A stretch of 12,101 nucleotides of DNA from an uncultured Microbacteriaceae bacterium. Its GTDB lineage: Bacteria; Actinomycetota; Actinomycetes; Actinomycetales; Microbacteriaceae. Under the pieces are notes generated by a model. It searched no databases. It saw nothing but the letters and a program-made list of their open reading frames with translations, and had not been told where the DNA came from. Below, piece after piece: positions 7,686 to 12,101 of this stretch. The stretch spans positions 1 through 12,101 of the forward strand of contig CAIRWJ010000229.1 of the NCBI GenBank assembly GCA_903882245.1. Reading direction: 5' to 3'. A program made the translations under genes and the position numbers. Within the stretch, counting starts at the first letter, position 1, and each line of letters opens with the position of its first letter.

Positions 7686-9140
7686 GTGCCGAACACCCGC
7701 CCCGAGAATCGACCGGCTGACGACTGGTCGGACAAAATTGCCGTCGCCGAGGAACTCGTCCCGTTCATCGGGCGCTTGTATCGCGAGAACGGCATTCTGC
7801 TGTCGGTTCATGGACGCAGTCTGCTCAACTTGTCGCCCATTGACATTGTCCGAATCCACCGATTTGCTCGGCACGTCGACGGCGAAGAATTGAGCATTGA
7901 TTTCACGTCCGCACTCGTCCGGGCGGTCGATGCGATGAATCCGGGTGCAGCCTCTATCGACGTTGCACGACTGAGTGCCGAGTTCCGCGCCGCAGGCAAA
8001 CCCACAATCGACACCTTTGTTACAGCGGAATTGGCCAGCATCGCGAACGGTCGAGACACCAATACCCGAGTAGGTCGCGACGTTGTGCTCTATGGATTCG
8101 GACGAATCGGGCGCTTGATTGCGCGCATTTTGGTGTCCCGTTCGGCGGACATTGGCGGTTTACAACTGCGAGCAATCGTTGTTCGTCACGGCGGAGGCAA
8201 AGACTTAGTCAAGCGCGCGAGCCTTCTTCGACGTGATTCGGTTCACGGTCCATTCAATGGGTCTATCACTGTGGACGAGGCGAACAATCGAATAATTGCT
8301 AATGGCACGTCAATTCAGGTGATTTATGCGAACGACCCGGCCGATGTTGATTACCCGGCCTATGGAATTGACGATTGCGTGATCGTCGACAACACGGGAC
8401 GGTGGCGTGATGACGAAGGGTTGAGTCAGCACTTGAAATCAAAGGGCGTCGGACGTGTTCTGCTAACGGCACCGGGTAAAGGCGCGCTGAAGAACGTGGT
8501 TTACGGAATCAACGACAACACCATCACGGACGACGATCGGATCATCACCGCCGCATCCTGCACGACCAACGCCATCACACCGGTCTTGAAAGTGATCAAC
8601 GACGAATTTGGGATGTCGTATGGACATGTCGAGACAGTGCACTCGTTCACAAACGATCAAAACCTGATCGACAACTTCCACAGCGGTGATCGCCGCGGTC
8701 GCTCGGCCGTCCTCAACATGGTGATTACCGAGACGGGTGCCGCGAGTGCTGTCGCGAAAGCGCTCCCAGAACTGGCAGGTAAATTGACGGGAAACGCAAT
8801 TCGTGTGCCGACCCCCGATGTCTCGATGGCCATCTTGAATCTCACGTTGGAACGCGATGTTACGAAAGAAGAACTCAACGCGTTCCTGCGGAACGCATCC
8901 TTGAACTCATCGCTTCGACAGCAGATCGACTACATCGAATCGGCTGAAGTGGTCTCGACAGACTTCCTTGGTTCTCGACGCGCGGGCATCATTGATGGCC
9001 TCGCCACCATCACGAGCGGCAATCACGCGGTCGTGTACGTCTGGTACGACAACGAATTTGGCTACAGCCACCAGGTTGTGCGAGTGTTAGAGAAAATGGG
9101 CGGTGTTTCGAGACCGTTCTTCCCCACCCCTAAGGCCTAA
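7686..9140 (+). CDS. Glyceraldehyde-3-phosphate dehydrogenase, long GapB-like form
   Basis: Interconverts glyceraldehyde-3-phosphate and 1,3-bisphosphoglycerate with NAD(P). The product has 484 residues, against about 335 in classical GAPDH, because of an N-terminal extension of about 130 residues before the Rossmann motif G-F-G-R-I-G (137-142). Corynebacterium glutamicum GapB, of about 480 residues and linked to gluconeogenesis, has the same layout (from memory). The active site is intact: S-C-T-T-N with Cys292 and H-S-F-T-N with His319. The second Rossmann strand ends L-R-A-I-V-V-R-H-G-G, without the acidic residue that usually holds the NAD ribose, so NADP use is inferred. The C-terminal W-Y-D-N-E-F-G-Y-S is the family signature. 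The GTG start is set by AGGAAGG at 7672-7678. The MFS gene follows after 2 nt. The role of the extension is unknown. Confidence 0.94.
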   Translation: MPNTRPENRPADDWSDKIAVAEELVPFIGRLYRENGILLSVHGRSLLNLSPIDIVRIHRFARHVDGEELSIDFTSALVRAVDAMNPGAASIDVARLSAEFRAAGKPTIDTFVTAELASIANGRDTNTRVGRDVVLYGFGRIGRLIARILVSRSADIGGLQLRAIVVRHGGGKDLVKRASLLRRDSVHGPFNGSITVDEANNRIIANGTSIQVIYANDPADVDYPAYGIDDCVIVDNTGRWRDDEGLSQHLKSKGVGRVLLTAPGKGALKNVVYGINDNTITDDDRIITAASCTTNAITPVLKVINDEFGMSYGHVETVHSFTNDQNLIDNFHSGDRRGRSAVLNMVITETGAASAVAKALPELAGKLTGNAIRVPTPDVSMAILNLTLERDVTKEELNAFLRNASLNSSLRQQIDYIESAEVVSTDFLGSRRAGIIDGLATITSGNHAVVYVWYDNEFGYSHQVVRVLEKMGGVSRPFFPTPKA

Positions 9141-9142
9141 CG

Positions 9143-10423
9143 ATGTCGACTCCGCAGATGCGCCGAATCCACCCGGCGTGGCTCGTCGCGGGTGTTGCAT
9201 TCATCGCATTGATGGGCGCGGCGGGCTTCCGTGCGGCTCCTGGACCTCTCATGATTCCGCTCAACGAGGAATTCGGGTGGCCGATTTCGACAATGTCCGT
9301 CGCAGTGAGCCTCAACATCCTGCTCTATGGACTCACCGCCCCGTTCGCCGCGGCGTTGATGGGCCGATTCGGCGTTCGCGGGATCACGATGGCCGCACTG
9401 GTTCTCATTGCCGCAGGTTCCGGCTTGACGGTCTTCGCTCAGGCGGAATGGATACTTCTGATCACATGGGGATTGCTCATTGGTCTTGGGACGGGCTCGA
9501 TGGCGCTCGTCTTCGTCGCAGAAATCTCGGGGACGTGGTTCGTCAAGCGGCGTGGACTCGTCACGGGGGTTCTCGCCGCGGGGAGTGCGACGGGACAACT
9601 CGTATTCCTCCCTCTCGTCGCATCGATGGCCGAGAACATTGGTTGGAGGGAAGCATCGCTGGTCATTGCGGTAACCGCATTAGCGGTCGTGCCACTCGTC
9701 TTCTTTTTCATCCGCAATCACCCGAGTGATCTGGGTGTCGACGCGTACGGTGCTGAACCGGGAACAACGCCGCCTCGAACGAGACGAATCGGAGCGGTTC
9801 GATTGGCGTTGACGGCTCTCCGGGACGCATCACGTACCCGAACCTTTTGGGCTCTCGCCGCAGCCTTCGCAATCTGTGGGGCGACGACAAACGGTCTCGT
9901 CGGCGTTCACTTCGTTCCTTCCGCTCACGATCATGGAATGTCCATCACGGTCGCGGCGGGGCTCTTGGCGGTCGTCGGAGTTTTCGACGTCGTGGGAACA
10001 ATCGCGTCCGGCTGGTTGACGGACCGCGTCAACCCCCGGTACCTTCTTGTCGGCTATTACACGTTCCGTGGAATAGGTCTGTCATTTCTGCCGTTGTTGC
10101 TCGACAAGGACATCCATCCGAGCATCGTGCTCTTCGTTGTCGTTTACGGGCTCGACTGGGTGGCTACTGTTCCTCCCACGATTGCGCTGTGCCGCGAGTA
10201 TTTCGGCGACCGCGCGTCTATCGTGTTCGGCTGGGTGTTCGCGTCCCATCAGGTCGGAGCCGCTTTTGCTGCAACGGCGGCCGGACTCGTGCGCGACGCA
10301 ATGGGCACGTACACCTATGCCTGGCTCGGGGGAGCCGCCCTGTGTCTCGTTGCCGCCGTGTTCTCGTATGCGGTTCGAGGGACATCCACCTCGAACTGGG
10401 CGAAGGTTACATCGGGGGGATAG
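9143..10423 (+). CDS. MFS transporter, monocarboxylate/oxalate-formate-type
   Basis: An integral inner-membrane secondary transporter of 426 residues with about 12 hydrophobic helices in two halves. The first-half cytoplasmic loop carries motif A, L-M-G-R-F-G-V-R-G (72-80), and the second half its repeat, G-W-L-T-D-R-V-N-P-R (290-299). A hydrophilic central loop (about 191-234) includes R-N-H-P-S-D-L-G, a phrase common after helix 6 in monocarboxylate/oxalate-formate-like MFS proteins, which is the basis of the subfamily call. The ATG at 9143 lies 2 nt after the GAPDH stop with a weak AAGG at 9132-9135, so the pair is probably one transcript. Its 3' end overlaps the opposing SOUL gene by 17 bp. 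The substrate may be an organic anion, but this is inference. Confidence 0.88.
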   Translation: MSTPQMRRIHPAWLVAGVAFIALMGAAGFRAAPGPLMIPLNEEFGWPISTMSVAVSLNILLYGLTAPFAAALMGRFGVRGITMAALVLIAAGSGLTVFAQAEWILLITWGLLIGLGTGSMALVFVAEISGTWFVKRRGLVTGVLAAGSATGQLVFLPLVASMAENIGWREASLVIAVTALAVVPLVFFFIRNHPSDLGVDAYGAEPGTTPPRTRRIGAVRLALTALRDASRTRTFWALAAAFAICGATTNGLVGVHFVPSAHDHGMSITVAAGLLAVVGVFDVVGTIASGWLTDRVNPRYLLVGYYTFRGIGLSFLPLLLDKDIHPSIVLFVVVYGLDWVATVPPTIALCREYFGDRASIVFGWVFASHQVGAAFAATAAGLVRDAMGTYTYAWLGGAALCLVAAVFSYAVRGTSTSNWAKVTSGG

Positions 10424-10931
10424 TCGCGGGGTCGACCGGAACGAGAACCTCGTTGCGGCGGAGAAAACCTGGTTTCCACGGCGGGTCATAGCGAGCGAAC
10501 ATCACGGCGCCAGATTCTTGCACGGCCATGGACGATAGCGCTCGATGCAATTCGGTTTCGTAGCTCTTGACGCGGTCCTCTCGCCACCCGCCGGCAAAAC
10601 GAACCGCGGCAACGGTGATTGCGGGCACCTGGTGCGTCGTTAAGTCTGCGCGGGCAGGTGCCGGCGCGGCCGAGGTATCGCGGGGTAACACAAACGAGAT
10701 GGTGTGCTTGGAATCCGATTCCGCGACGTGAAAAACGGGAGCAGTCATGGCAATTTTCTCCGCGGCGAGGTTTTCCCCAGAAATGTAGCGAACGAGAGGG
10801 GAAAATCCATAGTTTGGTGCCGATTCGAAACTGCCGGGGACAGTCACGCTGACGAGCACGTGCGGATCATAGGCGCGGAACTCGATCCCGTCGCGTCGTC
10901 CCATCACGGTGTATTTGGCTTCCTCGGTCAT
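10407..10931 (-). CDS. SOUL-family heme-binding protein
   Basis: A 174-residue member of the SOUL/HBP family, known for binding heme or porphyrin in some eukaryotic members; bacterial roles are poorly defined. The family landmarks are K-Y-T-V near the start, the Y-I-S-G-E-N region, E-K-I-A-M-T-A-P-V (58-66) and a C-terminal P-P-W-K-P-G-F-L-R-R-N-E-V-L-V-P-V. No signal peptide or membrane segment is seen, so it should be cytosolic. The ATG at 10931 places T-E-E-A-K-Y-T-V at the N terminus as in homologues; an upstream in-frame start at 10964 would add only a short charged segment. No ribosome site is visible before 10931. It lies 63 nt after the aquaporin gene on the same strand and may share its transcript. 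Heme binding itself is not demonstrable from the sequence. Confidence 0.9.
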   Translation of the reverse strand: MTEEAKYTVMGRRDGIEFRAYDPHVLVSVTVPGSFESAPNYGFSPLVRYISGENLAAEKIAMTAPVFHVAESDSKHTISFVLPRDTSAAPAPARADLTTHQVPAITVAAVRFAGGWREDRVKSYETELHRALSSMAVQESGAVMFARYDPPWKPGFLRRNEVLVPVDPATIPPM

Positions 10932-10994
10932 ATCTACAGGTCTATCACGAGATTTCGGTACCACATCCCAACGCGGTGCGCCGACTGACCTGAA

Positions 10995-11699
10995 TCATTT
11001 CTTCGAGGCCAATGCTTTCTTCGCAGCGGACTTGGGAGTGAGAAACACGGTGACTCCGGCGACAAGCAGAGCCGCGAAGAGCTGAATTCCGATGTACGAC
11101 GGCACGGCTTCGGGTGCCGCACTGGTGTAGGAGTCGGTGAACATGTGCCCGAAGGTCACTGCGGGGTTAGCCATGCATCCGGTCGGCGTAAGGAATATCG
11201 CGATTCCCACCCACGCGGGAACCAGCCAGTTCAGACCTTGACCGCCGTTACGGCGAACCATTGCCACAACAATGCCGATGAGTACGCCGGTCGCGAGCAA
11301 TTCGCTAGCGAGTTGGTTGGGGATAGGAGGCGTTCCGACCGTCATCGTGACGGTCGTTCCCGCCCACAAAAAGTTGGCAACCACAGCGGCAAGAAATCCG
11401 CCGACGAGCTGAGCAACAACGTAGGGGAGGGCCCGTTCTACTGGAGAGTTCTTGGTCAGGGTGAGTGCGATCGTCACGGCCGGATTGAAGTGTCCTCCCG
11501 AGATTGGTCCGCCCATGGTGATGCCGATTGCGAGCGCAAATGCGCTGACAATTGCGATACCGAAGGTCACCAGTTGGGGAATTCCCAGCTGCGCGAGACC
11601 GGTCAGTGCGTACCCGGTGCCAATCTGCGCCACAACGAGAAGCGCGGTTCCGAGGAACTCAACGACAAGGGCGGGGACAAGTGTGTTTTTGGTAGCCAT
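10995..11699 (-). CDS. Aquaporin/MIP-family channel with atypical selectivity filter
   Basis: An inner-membrane MIP-family channel of 234 residues with six hydrophobic helices and two NPA half-helices: S-G-G-H-F-N-P-A-V (NPA 72-74) and G-C-M-A-N-P-A-V (NPA 178-180). In water channels the second NPA is followed by Arg (NPAR), the core of the aromatic/Arg filter; here it is V181. The position of the usual helix-5 His, 15 residues earlier, appears to be I166. The filter is therefore probably wider and more hydrophobic, so a small uncharged solute rather than only water is likely. The C terminus is Lys-rich. Some actinobacterial and rhizobial AqpS-like channels linked to arsenic resistance share an NPAV second motif as I recall, but no ars gene is visible here. 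The gene starts 9 nt after the hydrolase stop, without a clear ribosome site. Confidence 0.92.
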   Translation of the reverse strand: MATKNTLVPALVVEFLGTALLVVAQIGTGYALTGLAQLGIPQLVTFGIAIVSAFALAIGITMGGPISGGHFNPAVTIALTLTKNSPVERALPYVVAQLVGGFLAAVVANFLWAGTTVTMTVGTPPIPNQLASELLATGVLIGIVVAMVRRNGGQGLNWLVPAWVGIAIFLTPTGCMANPAVTFGHMFTDSYTSAAPEAVPSYIGIQLFAALLVAGVTVFLTPKSAAKKALASKK

Positions 11700-11708
11700 T
11701 CGACGACA

Positions 11709-12071
11709 CTAGCCCTTTATTGCCTCTGAAGTCGTGATGACACGGGCAAACTCTCCGTCGAGGCTAGCGGCGTTGACGCGCGCGACGTCGTCGGCGACGA
11801 TAACCGAACCATCGGCCGATGTTCTGTCGTGAGTGTGCGTCGCGTCGAGGACGAAGTCGACTGAGTATCCAAGATTGTCGGCCATTCTCGCGGTCGTCGA
11901 GCAACAATGGTCCGTCGTGATGCCGCAAATGGTCACGCGTGTCACCCCGCGAGATTTGAGCCATCCGTCAAGGTCTGGCGAACCGTAGAAGGCCGAGTTG
12001 GTGCTCTTGGTGATAAACAGGTCGTGGGGGCCATCGATCCCTGGCTTGAGGTCATTTCCGGGTTGACCGGG
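11709..12071 (-). CDS. Isochorismatase-family cysteine hydrolase, N-terminus missing
   Basis: The C-terminal 120 residues of an isochorismatase-like (PF00857) hydrolase; this fold includes nicotinamidases and other amidases. Visible parts are P-G-Q-P-G-N-D-L (commonly PGTxGNE), the catalytic Lys in F-I-T-K-S-T-N-S-A-F-Y-G (codon 12008-12006), and the nucleophile loop G-I-T-T-D-H-C-C-S-T-T-A-R-M-A, where the first Cys (codon 11906-11904) aligns with the catalytic one and the second takes the place of a usual Val. The N-terminal Asp of the triad lies beyond the end. The frame stays open to 12101, but the last 30 nt are sequencing adapter and would add a false L-F-P-Y-T-T-L-F-R-S peptide, so I end the gene at 12071. 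The GTG at 11945 is internal. The stop is 9 nt before the aquaporin start, so the two are probably co-transcribed. The substrate is unknown. Confidence 0.88.
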   Translation of the reverse strand, partial: PGQPGNDLKPGIDGPHDLFITKSTNSAFYGSPDLDGWLKSRGVTRVTICGITTDHCCSTTARMADNLGYSVDFVLDATHTHDRTSADGSVIVADDVARVNAASLDGEFARVITTSEAIKG

Positions 12072-12101
12072 AGATCGGAAGAGCGTCGTGTAGGGAAAGA
12101 G
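12072..12101. other. Illumina TruSeq adapter sequence (assembly artefact)
   Basis: All 30 final bases match, by recall, the Illumina TruSeq adapter that begins AGATCGGAAGAGC and continues GTCGTGTAGGGAAAGAG. On the reverse strand this is the well-known read-1 primer ending GCTCTTCCGATCT. It is not genomic DNA; it marks an untrimmed read at a contig end. Translated on the - strand it yields L-F-P-Y-T-T-L-F-R-S, in frame with the hydrolase. Confidence 0.97.

Noticed and set aside
7571..7795. In-frame upstream extension of the DUF305 gene to 7795 (275 residues)
   Set aside because: It would bury the lipoprotein signal peptide in mid-protein and overlap the GAPDH start and its ribosome site; the start at 7570 is clearly better.
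11709..11945. Short 78-residue protein starting at GTG 11945
   Set aside because: Upstream codons in the same frame encode conserved isochorismatase segments including the catalytic Lys, so this is an internal codon of a truncated gene.
12072..12101. Reading the last 30 bases as the N-terminal part of the hydrolase
   Set aside because: The bases match sequencing adapter and translate to the known artefact peptide.

Overview
The window looks like a core chromosomal stretch of an actinobacterium, most likely a Microbacteriaceae-type lineage of moderate GC (roughly 55-60% by eye). The evidence is the tyrA-cmk-der gene order with 4-nt start/stop overlaps, frequent GTG starts, a Der protein with an acidic N-terminal extension, a DEAD-box helicase carrying GKTGSGKT and HRSGRTARAG motifs, and a long GapB-type GAPDH. 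I see no phage, insertion sequence, CRISPR array or defence system. The right end of the window is artefactual: the last 30 bases are Illumina adapter.

Layout. Positions 2-5093 (+ strand) hold a run of five genes: tyrA (prephenate dehydrogenase with ACT domain, 5' end missing), cmk (cytidylate kinase), der (double-GTPase ribosome assembly factor), a NUDIX hydrolase and a class-III aminotransferase of unknown substrate. A tRNA-Pro(GGG) gene (5142-5215) follows, ended by a perfect 19-bp hairpin with a TTCG loop and T-tract. On the - strand lie a DEAD-box RNA helicase (5389-6777) and a DUF305 lipoprotein (6968-7570). A 115-bp divergent intergenic region separates the latter from a + strand pair, GapB-like GAPDH (7686-9140) and an MFS transporter (9143-10423), only 2 nt apart. 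The transporter converges on, and overlaps by 17 bp, a SOUL-family protein (10407-10931, - strand). Upstream of that on the - strand are an aquaporin-family channel (10995-11699) and, 9 nt before it, a truncated isochorismatase-family cysteine hydrolase (11709-12071), which runs into the adapter.

How the genes relate. tyrA, cmk and der form a tight housekeeping operon (tyrosine synthesis, nucleotide metabolism, ribosome assembly) of the type usual in Actinobacteria. The NUDIX and aminotransferase genes may be read from it. GapB with the transporter suggests carbon-flux functions (gluconeogenic GAPDH beside a possible organic-anion carrier), but the substrate cannot be read from sequence. The hydrolase and aquaporin are probably co-transcribed. 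The aquaporin lacks the Arg and His of the usual water-selective filter, so it may carry an uncharged solute other than water.

No gene-free stretch exceeds 300 bases. The longest are about 190 nt (upstream of the helicase, with candidate promoters and a hairpin) and about 130 nt (downstream of it, with a nested inverted repeat). I found no convincing undescribed multi-gene system. The most solid unusual observation is the adapter contamination and the false peptide it would add to a protein annotation.
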